The notes: a model not told the origin generated them from the sequence alone. DNA of 64,000 nucleotides from Watersipora subatra (GCF_963576615.1 NC_088708.1:2852001-2916000), one strand, 5' to 3'; counted from the stretch's first letter, positions 11,501 through 26,500 are shown. A program made the numbers and translations.

Positions 11501-14500
11501 AACAAGCAATATTTATAAATTAGAGTACATGCAGAAACCAAAATAAAAACTTTCATGCAAAAAGGTTATTTGGCATAGTTTGCATGGCCTCCATTCCCAG
11601 TTGCGATCTCATTGTTGCTTTTATTTTGACTTATTTTAGCTTCTGATTGTTCAATATCTTCTGCGGTGTCTTCTGACCTGAAATATTTTGCACTGCTAAA
11701 TATGTCAATATTAGCGTACAAACAGGTTTTTTTAGCAAGAGCAAACCTTTTACGCATCTATAGCCATTTTAAATACATACTTTTCACATAAAGAAAGAGA
11801 CTTATAGCCACGTGTACTGCTTGTACATGTGTGCTAAGCAGAAATATTGGCCTTAAAATAGTAGTACAAATAGTATCGAAATTACTCTATAATTATATAA
11901 GAAATGTTATATATAACAAAGATTTTAAAAATATCGATCAAAAAGTGAATCCACATAGGATCGCTTACCTCGATATTGTTGAGACTGGTCTGCTAAAGAT
12001 TAATACAGTCATACTTCGACTTACGAGCTTAATGCGTTCCGAGACTGAGCTCGTATGTTAATTTGCTCGCATGTTGGTGCAATTTATTTATATACAGAAC
12101 AATTAAATATATATTGATTGGTTTTCATGCTCTAAAAAATGCAAATAAAACACTCAAAACAAGATATTGTAACAAAAAGAACATGTTGGTTATTGTCCTA
12201 ACTTACTACGTGCTTTCAAAAAAGCAACAAATAAAAAATAATGCAAGGAGATGTGATTAATTAAAATGTAAAATTAAATACATACAATAGCAGCTAACGC
12301 TAGCATTTGCCAGGGAGGGAGATGTAAGTTATCCTTCATTACAACAGTTGACTTTGATAAATCTGGATTTTATCAATGTCTTAAAAGACAAACTTAGAAG
12401 CAAACCTGAAAGCAAACTTTCATTTTCAACTTAACGTAATTAAAATTTATTTGGCGTTCATAGTTTGAAGTTTCTCGCTGGTTAGCTAATTTTTCCTTTG
12501 TTTCGCTTTCACGACCAGCCGGCCGTTTTAAGATAAACCTATCTACGGACGTTTGCCTTTGTCGCCCTTTCAACATGTTGCAATTAAGACGAACACAGGT
12601 GTCGTCACAAAGGGTTAATGCACGACCATTAGCCAACTTGTCCGAATGTCTTTTTTTATAGTTTTTATAGATAGCACCGGCCTTTTCACATAGCATCGTT
12701 TCAATGCGCTGTCTCCGGCCAATCGTTTATCTTTTATCCAATGCCTGAGCAGTCTCTCCATCAGTGGTCGTGAAGGTCGCTGTGCCGTTTATAAATTATG
12801 GTTAGTCCTTTTGCGAACTAAATGCCCTGAATATAATTCTTCTGTTTGATAATTGTGGATGTAGTTCTGTCAAATTGCTGAGCTAGCTCAATCACGCATA
12901 CACATTTCGCATATTTTTGAATAATTTTCCGTTTAATATCAACTGTTATCATTCGCTTTTTCTTTGCATTATCCTTCATTTTACTGGCAAACTTTCAGTC
13001 AACGCACAGTACTTTTAATTCACATAATTCTGCACTGAAAATCGCGCACAAAAAACACGGTACAAAAGTATAACCTGAGCAGTTGAAAAATACAGAGTGA
13101 TGCTGTTCTCATAAAACACCTCCGGCATACTTGGCAACTGACTCACGTGCTCGTATCTCAAACATGGCTTGTATGTTAGTGCTAACACTTGCTTAAAAGC
13201 TGGCTCGTATCTCAAGTTTCTCGTACGTTGGAGCACTCGTAAGTTGAAGTATTACTGTATATTGAATTGTGTATAAAATTGTTGGGATACTAGATATTTA
13301 AGTAAAATTTTTCATCAAGATAATCTACTTTAGATAATGGATAAGAATCTGTTCTTTCTCTTATTTGCAAAGTTGGTAAGCTTATTTTTTATTGTATGAT
13401 AAATGTTAACTGACATTTTAAAACTAGAAATTTCCCTGTCATACAGCCCACGACCAAAGTGATATTGGAAAAAAGAAAGGGTACTGATGGTTGAGAAATG
13501 CAATATTAGCAGTCAAATGGCACTGCAGTGCAATAGGATAACTGCAATGGTAGCTGTAATGTACTGGGTGTTATTATGTACAACAAACAGCAATAATGAA
13601 AGGAAAAAGATTATGTTTATATCTCTCCCCCGCAATAGGATAAATGCACTATTAGAAGTACAATGCTCTGGTATTATTAGAATAACCAATATTATTAATA
13701 TAGTAATACAGTAATAATAGAAAACCAATGCACAAATTTGTTTACATTTCAAAACGTCATAGCTAACAATATCAAGAAGTTGATATTTATATAGATTTTT
13801 AGAAAATCTATTTAACAAAACTATTTAGAAAAAATAATAACAGTAACAAATTGCCCAACATCGGTCTCTATATACTTTGATCTTGTAAATTCGAATGCTT
13901 ATTCTTATAATTAAATCTTATAAAATCGAATAATTATTCTTATAAATAAATATTGTAATAATCTCACAAAAATCGTTAGAACAAATATCATCATCATTTC
14001 CTTTACTTTCACTGCTTTGGACATCGGTTGGAATACCAAAGTACCCATAAGTGTCCAAAATGTCTGTTACTTTGCAATCGGCAAAAAAGAAACGATGACT
14101 TTTCAGTACCTCTATGTTAATTACAGAAACCTTCGGCAATTAGACAATACCATAGACTGGTGAAATGTGCACGTTTTTTTGTGCAAAATGCGCACGACTT
14201 ATGGTTCTATTCTCTGCTGCTCGGCGTTTCGTTTGTCGGTCTTAATTTTGATAAAAATAAGGCTTGTCAAGTTTTAATAACGATTTCAGGCTAAATTAAT
14301 GTCTATTTATGTATAATCCGATCAGATGGGTAAGGTTTAGGCAATTTTTTACAAATAATAAAGACTTGGTAACATATTTAAATGGGTTTATATGTGTTTT
14401 GTATCATTATTATACTTAAACGACTCCATTGAAAAAATGGTTAAATTTATTGATGATATTTCGGTACAAGGGTTTGCGACGGCCGTTGATGAATAATTTT

Positions 14501-17500
14501 CGTGAGTTGTGTGCATATATGCATTTAGGTATCATAAATCTCCCAAACAATCGCTCCGCTCGTGTTTGGTCATGGGATTATCTTTACCTATAACAGGGTT
14601 CTGCAACCTTTTCCACTCAAACAGCCATTTGGACCTGTTTCCAATAGAAAAGAACGCAGCGGGAGCCACAAACCCCTTTTGATATTTTAATTTAAAAAAA
14701 ATAACTATTCCATGTAACATTTTTGTTTAGCTTTTAATGATTTCATACCATGTTTACACCATAAAACGAAAAGATGGGACATGTATAATAATATAACTGT
14801 TGAGAAAGCAAAATTAAACTTTTGCAAAGAACAATAAAATAGCTAATAATAGCTTGAACGTAAAGTGAAAATATTACGTTTTTAAGGTTACTTTTAAGAA
14901 AAATTGCAACTTCATGTTTAATTCAGTCCTTTTAACAAAACGTTTGCAACAGTTGACAATAAGACTTGTTTACAAATTTCTCATCACGTTGAAGCAAACT
15001 GGTGAACAGGGTTGGTTTGATATATATCATCGATATATATCAAACGATATATATCATTGATAAATATCGTCGCTAGATATATTTTTGGTAAAAAAATCGA
15101 TATTTCTGATATTTTTGAAAAACATCCATTTTATCATTCCGTTTTCACCTTACAACTATTGCTAACAGTTTAGAAATGCTAAATAATACCTAAAATCATC
15201 AAATACTTGCATAGGGGCCTATTAGGCTTACCCAACACAGACAAAGACAGCCAGACCAAGGCGGTGACATTGGCTAGACCAATTAATTAGTTGATTGTTT
15301 GAGTTAAGAAGAATTTTTTCAGATTTAAATTGTATTCCTTCATTCCAGTGCCATCTCCCTAATCTGATTATCTCATCTCATGTTAATCTGTGATATTTTA
15401 TTGCCTTATTGGAAGACCAGCCTGCTGAAAACCCTTTGAACTTCATAATCCATGATTTTGGATTGAACAATTTGACACCCAAAAACAGAATTGTAAGCAC
15501 ATTACACTGACTCACTGAGATGACAGAGTAACTCATCTCATCATGTTCTGTATAAATCTTTCAATGACTAGCTTCAAAGGATTCTGGCTCAGTATAAATC
15601 TATAAATATGATGATATAACTTTGACTGCTGCTGTTGAGTGTGTATTTTCATCATGTTGACTGGTTCACAGCAAGTTGAGAAATTGTTTCGGTGTCGTGA
15701 AGGCTGGCAAGCTGGTGTTTGTTTGCAAATACCCAAACTAGACAAAAGTAGGACATACACTGCGTTTCCATGAAGCGCATAATTCGCAAATTTAAGCCAA
15801 TCCGCAAGTTATCCGCGTCATGGAAACAGTATAAATCCGCAAGCTAAGCGAGTTTTTTGATCCGCAAAACTTAATTGAATCCATCACGCTTGCGAATCAT
15901 AAAAACAGTACCGATGCGCATGATCCGAATGAAGCGCATTGACGTACCGCACCAGCTATTCAGTTTTAAACATTTTCAGTACTTCCGCTCGTACTTGGCT
16001 GCTCGGCTTCAAGCGTTTTTAACTGGGAATATTGCTTTATCATTAAATAATGCCAAATACACCGTTTAGCGATGAAAAAATATTTAAAATGTTATTGCTA
16101 ATAAAAGAGCACAAGGTGCAAAAGCGAATCGATGGAAAAGTAATAAGAAATCAAGAAATTTTTAAAAAGTTTAGCAGATAAGTTTGAGGGCAGCAGAAAC
16201 TTCGAACAAAGAAGAAACAAATGGAAAGCCCTAAAAAAACGCTACGAGGAGGAAAAAGAGTGTTCTAATTCTGGTAAGTTATGTGGTCAAGTATGAAAAA
16301 TGTAAAAACGTTTGATTTGAATTAATCGATCTAGTATAATTATCGTCGTTTTTAAACAGAAATTTGTCATTTTTTACGTTCAAGATTTAACATGCATGCC
16401 TTTCAACATCTAAGCTGAAAATGATGTTATAACATACGAGATGGGTTAGATTAGCCTACGTACATAGCAGACCTGTAAGAATTGTTGAAAAAAAAACAAT
16501 AAATGAATCAGTGTGATTTTTTAAATTGAAGCTGGAAATTGCCTAAAATAATCTCAAATGAACTTCTAAAAGGTTATCTATATATTTTTAAATTCTGTTG
16601 ACTTAAAACTGTGATCCTCTTAATTTTACGATACATGTATGTAATTTCCTCAGCCTTCCTTCCAGTCTGGAAGAACCACACACTAATTGCAGATAACGTT
16701 TTGTTAGAAACTTTATGTAAATGTTTGAAGTGCCAAAATACATCTGGATTGTATAGCTATCTATTTGCTTATTATTCAGGAGCTCTACCGTCAAGCTGGC
16801 GGTTTTATGAAAATATCCAGCGACCTTCTTGATCTTCGACCAGTCGCTAATGATGTTAATCCAGGACTTGCAGCGATCGATGCAGATAAACTTCAGAGAG
16901 CCGAAGGTATCTATGTAAAGTTTATAGGAAGCTCAACAGGTTTATGGCACTGCGCAAACTTTAAAAATTTATTTTAAAGGTTGACTTGCAACAAAATTCA
17001 CGTTACAGTTATTTGATACGAAAAGATTCACCATGTCTTACTCTGTTGTGTTGTAGGTGCAAAATATGTGGAAATGTGATTACAAGCTCTTAAAAGCTCA
17101 AAAATGAACAGTTAATAGCAGCCTCACGAGACCACCGTAGTTTGGATTCTCTTTCCAAAATGGCTCAAATGTGACGTAGCTGTGGTAGATGGTTTCTGTT
17201 TACACATTCATGCAACCTTACTCGTCGAAATATTTTCACAAATATACTTCACGCATTCAATAAAACCATGTCTATTGTTGTTACGCGTCTGTTTTATCGT
17301 CATCGTAATGCTGTCACTTTTAGCAGTGATATCCTATAACTTACCATAAAAATTCGTTTAATTTTTTAGCCTTAGCTTGAAGGAGTACATATCATGTTCT
17401 GATAATCATGACGAGCCTGTTGGTCACTTGTGATAATCGAAAAGTGCTGCAGAAATTATTTGCGAAGTATTGGGTAACATGATCAGATTACGATTTGCCG

Positions 17501-20500
17501 ATTAGACCAAACCGAAACAAAACTGTAAAGTAGCGAGTATCTATATTTGATACGGGGTGTTCGGTAAAACTCAAAGTGTTTTCTCATAAACTAGTGCTTT
17601 GATAAGTTTTATGTTAAGCTTTTTATTGGCCTTTCAATTCACGTGAGAACATCACGTGGCAAGACAATCAAATTTTATGGCTACGTCATCGAAATAAAGA
17701 GATTCCCATCTACGGTGGCTTTTCGTTTTTGAGCTTTTAAGAGCTTGTAATCACATTTCCACATATTCTGCACCTACAACACAACAAAGTAAGACATGGT
17801 GAATCTTTTGATACCAAATAACGGTAATGTTAATTTTATTGCAAGTCAACCTTTAAATGAAAAAATTACACTGTCATAGCCAGGCTATATTATAAATAAA
17901 TTGAACTTGATGTTCTTTCTTGAAACACATTAAATAATCATTTTGTCTTTGTTTTATTATACAGGAGAAGAGCAAACATTAACACCTGCATCAACAACTA
18001 CATCAACGGCCACATTAACGACTGCATCTTCTTTTTCTTCTGTATCTTCTTGTGCATCTTCTGCATCTGCTTCCTCTGCTTCTTCTCCTTCTGCATCTTC
18101 TCGAACCATTCCTAGAAACAGCTTTTCTCGCAAACGAAGGGCCGAAGCTTCTGATGAACTGTATGAGAAGATGGGAAGAATGCTGGATAAAAGCAATGAC
18201 CATTTGTTGAGTGGATTTAAATCTATTATGAAAGATGTAACCTCGGCTCTCACCAATGCTTTGCTGCAAAGCGAATACCATCGTACACCAGCTCACCACC
18301 CTTCTCGAGCATCCGCGTACCACTCTTCTCGATTACCCGCGTGCCACCATTCTCAGTCACCCACCTACCACTCTCCTCAGTCACCTGCGTACCACTCTCC
18401 TCAGTCACTTGCGTAAAACCCTTCCGACTCACCTGCGTACAACCCTTCCGAGTCACCCGCTCAACCCCCTTCGCAATCGCCCTCTAACCCCCCTCCGCAA
18501 CTAGCCACTCAACCACCTTCGCAACTATCCACTCTACCACCTTCACAATCACCCTCTTACCAGTATCTGCAACCACCTGCTCACCACCCTGTGCAGTCAC
18601 CCTCTCACCCCCTATCTCCTGCTCAATCGATCTCTGCAGCTCTTTTGGAATCAAGATCTACCTTTAACGATTTGTTGGATTAGTTAATAAGTTAATCAGG
18701 CTTAATCTATTCTTCAGGTATTATTATTAAATATTATTCGTATTATTATCGTCGTTTATATTACTTTTTTTTAATATATTATTTCCTATAATTATCACTC
18801 AACTCAATATCACTCAACTCTATCACTCACTCAAGTCGTCAAACCACACCTTGCAGCTTTCTGATAATGCAGTTCATTTGCTTGTTTCATGGCAACCGCA
18901 ATCAGTAACAAAGTAACTAACTTTGTGCGTAGTTTGTGATCATCCGATCTGACTGGCAAGGTACCCGCATTCAACTGTCATTTCAATACTATTAAATTAA
19001 TTCCAACATTAACGAGTTGATAGATCTGTCTTTTAAGTGCAATAGTAAGGTATTGATCTGTTAATCGGAATTTCAAACATATGCATGAGCTTGGAACCAA
19101 AATGAAGTAACAGTTAAGCAAGGGTTTATCTGGCCAGCCAAATTGTGAACCAAGAAACGATTATAAGATACAGGTAATTGTGAGTAATATAAATGGGGGA
19201 AGTAACATAATGACTAGGCTTATAAAATTGTTAAGACAGACAAAACACAGACTCTTTAGTATAATGTTAGATTGACAAAGAATTTAAAAGATATAATTGA
19301 CGGATTAGAGTGCCCCGGGTTTGCAACACGGGTTGATAAACCGAGTTATATTTACAAACTCGAGTTTGTAAACTTAAGGTGCAATATACTATTATTACGG
19401 TAGCATAACTGTAGATCTGGTTATATTAACAATGGTACACCGATAGGCACCCATTAGCTAATAGAAATTAAACTGTGTATGTACAGTAAAACTACAATTT
19501 ATGGCGAATTAGAGTGTCCCAGGTTTGCCAACCAGGTTGATAAACTGAGTTATATTTAAAAACTTGATTTTTTAAATATAACTCGGGTTGCTAACCCGGG
19601 ACACTCTAATTCGCCAAAGTTCTAGTTTTACAGTACAGACAATCATAGTTTAATTTCTATTTGCTAACGGGTGCCTGTCGGTGTACCTTTGTTAATATAA
19701 ACAGATCTACAGTTATGCTACCGTAATAGTAGTATATTGCACCTTATTTTTACAAACTCGCGTTTGTAAATATAACTCGGTTTATTGTCTCGGGATGCAA
19801 ACTCGGGCACTATAAGGCTCCATAGATAGGGCTTAGCAGCAGAAAGATTTTTGCAAAGGATAGTTTTCAAATAAATGGTCCTTTATTGCTTTGCGAATAG
19901 GTTGTGCTTCCTTATCCGTAGTTAAGTCGGAGATCGTAACTGGCTGCTGAAAGAGTTCCTGAGCTGCAGGTGGTACAGGAGTTTTTAAACTTTCACAAAT
20001 GTTGTGAAGCATGCACCATGTTGTAATGAGCAGTGGAACTACAGTGTTCGCAACATATAACCGCTTGCTCAAGCATATCCAACGGCTTTTCAGTCTCCCA
20101 AATGCCATTTCGACACTTGCGGGTACTGCTGAGGTATACATTAAAGCATTCCTGCGCTGGTGTTAGATTTTACCTGGGTAGCCTTTCATGATGTGTGCGG
20201 ATTTGGGGTAAGCCGGATCACCTAAAATGTGCAAAGGCACGGCAACATCATTGATCATCAAGTCATGTTTTGGAAGTCTAGCATCCAGAAAGCCTGCTAG
20301 AGGTGACCTGTGGAAGACAGTCGCATCATGCGCTGAACGAGGCGTGTTGCAGTAGATATTCCTAAATTTGAAGTATGGGTCTACTACTGCCTGCAAAACT
20401 ATTAATGGATACTGTTTGTGGCATATGAAGTCGGAGTATCTGTCAGAAGGAGGAGTGATGGCAATGTGGGTCCCGTCAATAGCTCCAATAGCTTGACGGT

Positions 20501-23500
20501 AGCAATACTTCAGCCTGTTATGGTGAGCTCGCTGTAAAGCTTCTTCGAGCTCATGCCATTTGATGTAGTTCGACTTTCGTTTGGCCATTGCTTCACAGAA
20601 GCCGTACATACATCTATGGACGGTAGCTTTGCTAACTCTAAACGCTTCAGCAACCACTCGATATTCTGCGCAAGATGCCAGCTTGTACAAGGCGATGCAA
20701 ACTCTAAAATAAACAAAGACGGGACAAGATTATATAATTTTCAAAATATAATTGCATACCTTTTTAGAAATGTGCATGTCCATACTCTGCAACATAAAAA
20801 TAAGAGATGCCTTAAAATAGCTTTATTTTGCTTGTTGCAACACTGAATATCTAGTGCAGGATAATTTGTTACAAAAGTTTGACAAGGCTCAATCGTCATC
20901 ATCATCTATCTGCTTACATGTTAGTTATAACAACAAAGCTTATTGCTGTAAGTGTGCTAACCTGATTGCAGTAATGTTAGTTACGCAAAATACTGATTTT
21001 AAAATTAGATCATTAAATTTATTCAAGCGACAACACGAAGACGACTGAATGTGATGCATATAGTTGAGCATGTACCTTTTTTTCAGTGAAATTGGCGATC
21101 TCACACATTCAATTGTTGGTGCCATGTCTTCTTGCACCTCATCGCACAGCCTGTCTACAACTTCCTGAGGGAGTCTGACATTCTCAATCCATTTGTCATC
21201 TAGGCTTTTTAAAAGGACATTTTCGTACCAAGAATCGATTCTCTAAAGCATAAAAAATGGTACATATTATTTAGATGTACTTTAGAACGATAAATTAAAT
21301 ACTTACTGAAGCCTTTCTATAATTTATATGGTTTATAGGTAAATGGTTTATTTTTGTCATACTTACGGATTGGAGGCTGATCCATCCGTCCGGAGCTTTC
21401 CTTTTCCTTGGAACAGTGAGTTGCTGCAGCTGCCATAACTGAAAAGTTAGGGCCAATATTATCTTATTTCTGATGGCATTACTAATTCCAAAACATAGCG
21501 TAAGTAAAACCAAGCAACAAAAGAAATGTATCGCTGTATCCACTGAGCTAAGCATGATTGTCGCGAACAACAAAACAACGCCGCTAACTATTCATAACTT
21601 CCTGCGTACAATTCTTTACCTTTTTTCAAAAAAGCGCCGGAGTCGATCTGCATCATGCGAATGTCGTAGAGTAGTCCATGAAAACACTTAATCTTGCGGA
21701 TTTGGAGTTGTGCGCAACTAGCGCACAACTCCAAATCCGCAAGATGCGAATGATTCGAATCATGGAAATGCAGTGATTAAAACATGCTTGGACTATCATA
21801 GTGTGTATTTACTATTTGCACTATTTTGTTTGCACTTTGCATTCATGTCATTGTTTCCAATCCAATGGTTGACGAACATTTTCATATTTATAAATATTAT
21901 ATTAAGCCTACAATAAATCAAGTGTTTGGTATTAAACATTGCTGACTGGTCTCATACAACCTATAAAATACATCAATCACAATGTAAACACCATGCAAGT
22001 TCAACCTAGCTTCAAATTTTTTTCAAAAATATAATAAATATCAATAAATATCATGATAGATATCAATGATATGATATTTTTGAAAATATCAATATTTTTG
22101 CCAACCCTGCTGGTGAACCAGTCTCATCAGCAGTGAAAGCAAATGAATCAGCCTACGTAAGATTAAATGTTCTATTTTCTTCTGTCACTTTTCTTAGTAT
22201 TCGCCACAGTTTGCCTACCTGGGATAATAACATTCAAGGAGTGTCGGGCCGGTTGGTGTATATTTGGCCATCTTACGGCGCATAAAAATTACGCATAGCA
22301 AGCAACAATGTTTGATTTATCACCATAGTTACAATTTTTTAAATTATGTTACACAATCTAGTGATAAAACATCTATATTTTTATTAATTACTTGGCATAA
22401 TTATGGTAAAAATGAAAAAATTCAGTCAGAGAGCTGCAGGGAGGGAGTGAAAGAGCCGCATGCAGCTCCGGAGCCGCAGGTTGCAGACCCCTGACCTATA
22501 ACAATTCAATCAAGCTATTCCGTTTATCGCTGATTTATTTTATATTAGTGAAGCGACAGATTACTTTTAAAAATGAAAAGATTTGTAAGACAAGCCTCAA
22601 CACTGGGTAGAAAAATTTTCCGCAAGACAGACGTATGAGGTACAGAAAGAATTACAGAAAGGCTCATGTCATTGTTGGCTAGCACATGCGCAACACCATG
22701 TGATTAGCTAGCCTTTTGTGACCGCCATGTTTAAGGCTTCTATGTTTCTGCACTGCACTAATAGCATGTTCTGTTATTTGACATTATGGAAGAGATAGGG
22801 CTTTCAATTATTGTTATTGGTTTAAAAGATTGGTGAGTGTCGAACCTCTCGCATTCTGTACGCAGCCATGATGGCATCCTAGCTGGAAATCTTAGCTGGT
22901 CAGTTTGGAAATTAACATCTGATGTCTGCATTATGGCAGTAAACACTTTTTAGTGTGGAGCGCCAAGAATTTCCTTTACCAAATTTTTACCATCAGTTAA
23001 TGGCATCCAAAGAAAGGTTTACATTAACTGATTAGCTTCGTAGGTATAATTATACCTAAAATTAGGCACACTAAAAATTCCTTGGTACAGTAGGGAGTAA
23101 ATAACTGATATGCCTCTTGAGCTACAGTGAACGCTGTTGTGTGCAACATACTTTTCTTCATGTATTAGATCACTCACAGTATTTTCTCCATGCCTTCCTA
23201 CTATATTAAAACATACGATTTATTTCGTGCGATTTCAATTTTTCATAACGTGATTACAATACATATAATACCCAATTGGTGAAGTGTGCTTATTATTAAC
23301 TACATAAAAATTGAAAATGTTTTGTCAGGTGCCTCAGAAGTTGTTGCATCACCGCGACTGAGCCTGTTAAAAAAACGATCAACTGTAGGATCAATAGAAG
23401 AGGAGAGTCTCAAAGGGATGAGGTAAGTTTCGTTTTATATACAGGAGATGTTCCTATAACTATCGCTCCTATAATATACATATATTCCACTTAGCTTTAA

Positions 23501-26500
23501 AAAATTTATGTAAGTTTTTGCTGCGTATTATGTAAGAAATTCCATAAAACGTCAAGCGGTGCAAATTCTCAAATTCGATTTGAATCATGACTGTCTCAGT
23601 TCGCTTTAAAAAAGTTTTTTAATGCCGCATTTGGGAGAGAGTGACATAGATGTATCTCTATTGTATATAGTAGTGCCCTATCAGTATTGGTACACGTGTT
23701 AGTGTCGGTCTACCCTATAACATAAATCCCTACTAATTTCCTATAATGTAAAGTTATAAACGGTCTCAGGACGGATTATATGCATTGTGCCAAGTATCAA
23801 GCCTACATATACGTGTATCTGGTGTTCAAAGTTATATCATAAAGATATATAACTACCATGTTAACTCAATTCTTTTTCATTGTTTGCAAATGGTGGACTG
23901 CTGATTGCAAAGATTTTCCTGTTAACAGAAGCATACCGTCTGCTAAGAAATTAGCAACTGCAAAGCACTCCCCAGCCAAGTCTCCACAATTGAAAAAGTC
24001 GCCTGCATCTAAGAGTGCTGCAGGCACTAGAGCCAGCGATTCATCAAAAAGGTGGGTTGCCTACTAGAGTGTTGCAATTTACTTGGGCATGTTCATTTCA
24101 AACTGACCAAACGGAATATTTTGAAATGATATAAATATTGTGAGTTTTATTTGAAAATTAATATTAATTATAATCGTATGATAATAATAAAATATAAGAA
24201 AACTAAAGACGGCTATAGGAAGTTTTGTCAGGCTTACCTAAAAGTGATTTTGGGTGCTAAAGTCACTCAGAAACGTCAACAAAAGTGACATATTCACTGT
24301 AGAATTAGTTAAGGAGTCAAAATTACATTGTCATCGTCAGCAATTTGAAATAAACTAGTTCAAAACATGATATAGCTTTTTGAAATTTGATCGGAGGGAT
24401 AACCTTTACAACAGCATCATCAATAATCTAAAGATTTTCTGCTGCGCGAGTTTAAGCCATGCTACCCGCTGAGAATTGCATGGTTAAAATGGTAAATGAA
24501 TAAATAAACATTACGTAAGTAACCAATTGTAAACATTTCAGTTATTATAAGTTATTATAGGGAAAATAACTTTGTTTAGAAGTGCTTAAAGAGTAAAGCC
24601 TCTTTGTATGGTCAATTGTATGGTCAATCAGTTCTATGTAAGAATTATTCATCATTACATTTTAAAAAATTTGACTAGGTCACTAATGGTGACTAGGTAA
24701 TGGCGAATGAGCAAGAATTGAAACAAAATATGAGGCAAGCACGTTTAAACAATGTTTAGTGCAAGTCGAAGTGAGTTACACGGTGTATTTCTTCAAATCA
24801 ATTGTCTTGCATAAACAACTGTAGGTCTCCCTATCAGGTCTCCTTTATCTTAACCAGCTCTGTATTTTAGAACTAAGAAGCATGTTGTTCTCAAGTCGCC
24901 ACACGTACCCCACCTTAGCATGTCTGAGACTGAAGAGCGTCTTTACTCCGCCCAGCGCAAGCAGGAAGGAGCAGCTTTTAAACGTCTCTCCCACAGCCCT
25001 GAAGATGTGAGTTTGACGTCAGTTTCTATTTTCACTCAGTAGCTGTGCAGAAACTGATTATTGAAGTCTTTCTTAGGGTTTCACAAGTTTTGTAATTTTC
25101 TATTTATTCATTATCAAATGAGACCTGTCATCACAAAGTCGGGTATGTTGTGCGGATTTATGGTTTGTATTTTTCTTCTCCTGAAAGGCTGGTCACTTAT
25201 GATCATTTTTCTTTTTTCAGTCAACTGTATTCAAATTTATGATTTAAGTCTGATAGGACTTCGGATGAGGTACTCAAAATGTTCTTTTGAGAAAAGTGTG
25301 ATGAACGTTAGAGTTGTAAAATAATATTGTAACTATTTGTTTACCTCTACATTGGTTTCCACACAAAGGCCCGTACACACTCGCTCAAATCAACTTTTAG
25401 CTCTGCGATGGACTACAGAGATTAGCTATTTTTACATCACTAACGATAAGGTGTACACATTATGAGCGATTAGCTGTAGTTGATTGCTAAAGACTAGTTC
25501 CTATATACTTCGCAAAGCACCGGCGACAGCACCGCAGACTATTAGCAGTGAAATGGGAACCTACGCGCCGGGTACCGCCGGTAGTTGTTGGCGGCAACGC
25601 AATAGTTTAGCGCTGTTCAAATTACGCAGAAGGCCGCAGGCTAAAACCTTCTTGAAATACACCGTACAAGTGAAGGTCACCATTATAGAAACGGCATGGC
25701 AAGTGAGAATTTTATTTGATTACGCTATTATGTTTAGCGATGCAGCTTTATATGTGAACAGATGTCGCTTAGCGTCGCAAGCGTTTTGCTGCGAAGCTAC
25801 CGCCGGAGTCTCGCAATTGATATGGTAACCAAGCTTAACCAACAACCAATTAGAAATTATTGGATTGGTGATATTGCGGGTCCTTTGGTTATCTTTTTAT
25901 TATCTGGTTATGCAATTCGTCACAAGGGTAGTTCTTCGCCATGCTGGCGAATGTGAATTGACAATATCTTCATAACTGTTGAAATTGGATCCAATGCGGT
26001 CAACAAACAGCCAATCAAGATGCTAATAGCTACGATCATCTGTGTCAAAGTTCAACATGTTGAAAGTCCATTGCATCCTTGCTAGCAACGATTACGTTGG
26101 TCGCTCATCACAAAGTGACGTTATAGCAGCCCATCGTTGTGGTCAATCGCACAGCTAATCGTCGATCTGAGCAATAGTGTGTACAGGCCTAATGGCTGTT
26201 ATACTTTAGTTCGACCATCTTACCGTCAATACAAACAACAAAAATTAAACCCTTCCAGGTGACAGCCTCTCGTAATTAACTTGCTTATTAAATAACCTGC
26301 GCAGGAATAAAATAACATAAATTCCGGCATACCGGTCAACCCGGCTTATAAGTTGAGTTATGAAGTTTGGTTTTAAAATTATGGTATCGCCAGTAGTTCA
26401 TTCGGCATCATAGGCGGGTGATGCGTCCCTGAGAAAATGCTTTCAAAAGCACCAGCATTTATGCCGTCAGCAATACGGACAACAATTAACAAAAGAATGA

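Larger units (their letters stand above)
15758..21775. mobile_element. PIF/Harbinger element, both genes present but broken (level 3 of the stack)
   Basis: The terminal inverted repeats are CACTGCGTTTCCATGA and TCATGGAAATGCAGTG. A 3-bp duplication is likely (ATA at 15755-15757 on the left, ATT at 21776-21778 on the right). The sister hAT copy near 63.7 kb carries the uninterrupted site with a single ATT. It encodes a MADF/Myb-like protein on the plus strand (16066-18682) and a DDE nuclease on the minus strand (19833-21245), in convergent orientation. That two-gene content is characteristic of animal Harbinger elements. At 6.0 kb it is long because of two internal insertions (16974-17856 and 19306-19816). 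Confidence 0.85.
15007..22109. mobile_element. Inner hAT element (level 2 of the stack)
   Basis: The termini are CAGGGTTGG at 15007 and CCAACCCTG ending at 22109. They are flanked by the 8-bp direct repeat CTGGTGAA (14999-15006 and 22110-22117). Subterminal sequence is rich in GATATAT-type repeats. A sister copy in the opposite orientation starts at 63356 and runs off the window. Interior sequence such as 15500-15757 aligns with the reverse of 63690-63960. No complete hAT transposase was seen. It is interrupted by the PIF element at 15758-21775. Confidence 0.85.
14594..22493. mobile_element. Outer hAT element (level 1 of a nested stack)
   Basis: The termini are CAGGGTTCTGCAACCT at 14594 and AGGTTGCAGACCCCTG ending at 22493. 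The 8-bp direct repeat ACCTATAA occurs on both sides (14586-14593 and 22494-22501). Terminal CAGGG...CCCTG with an 8-bp target duplication is the hAT signature. Its own sequence (about 14594-15006 and 22110-22493) has no intact transposase, so it is non-autonomous. It was later split by the element at 15007-22109. Confidence 0.85.

Noticed and set aside
18256-18504. Repetitive ORFs on both strands rich in HPRTTLL- or TQVTEESG-type units
   Set aside because: Shadow frames of the proline/serine-rich tail of the Harbinger Myb-like gene.
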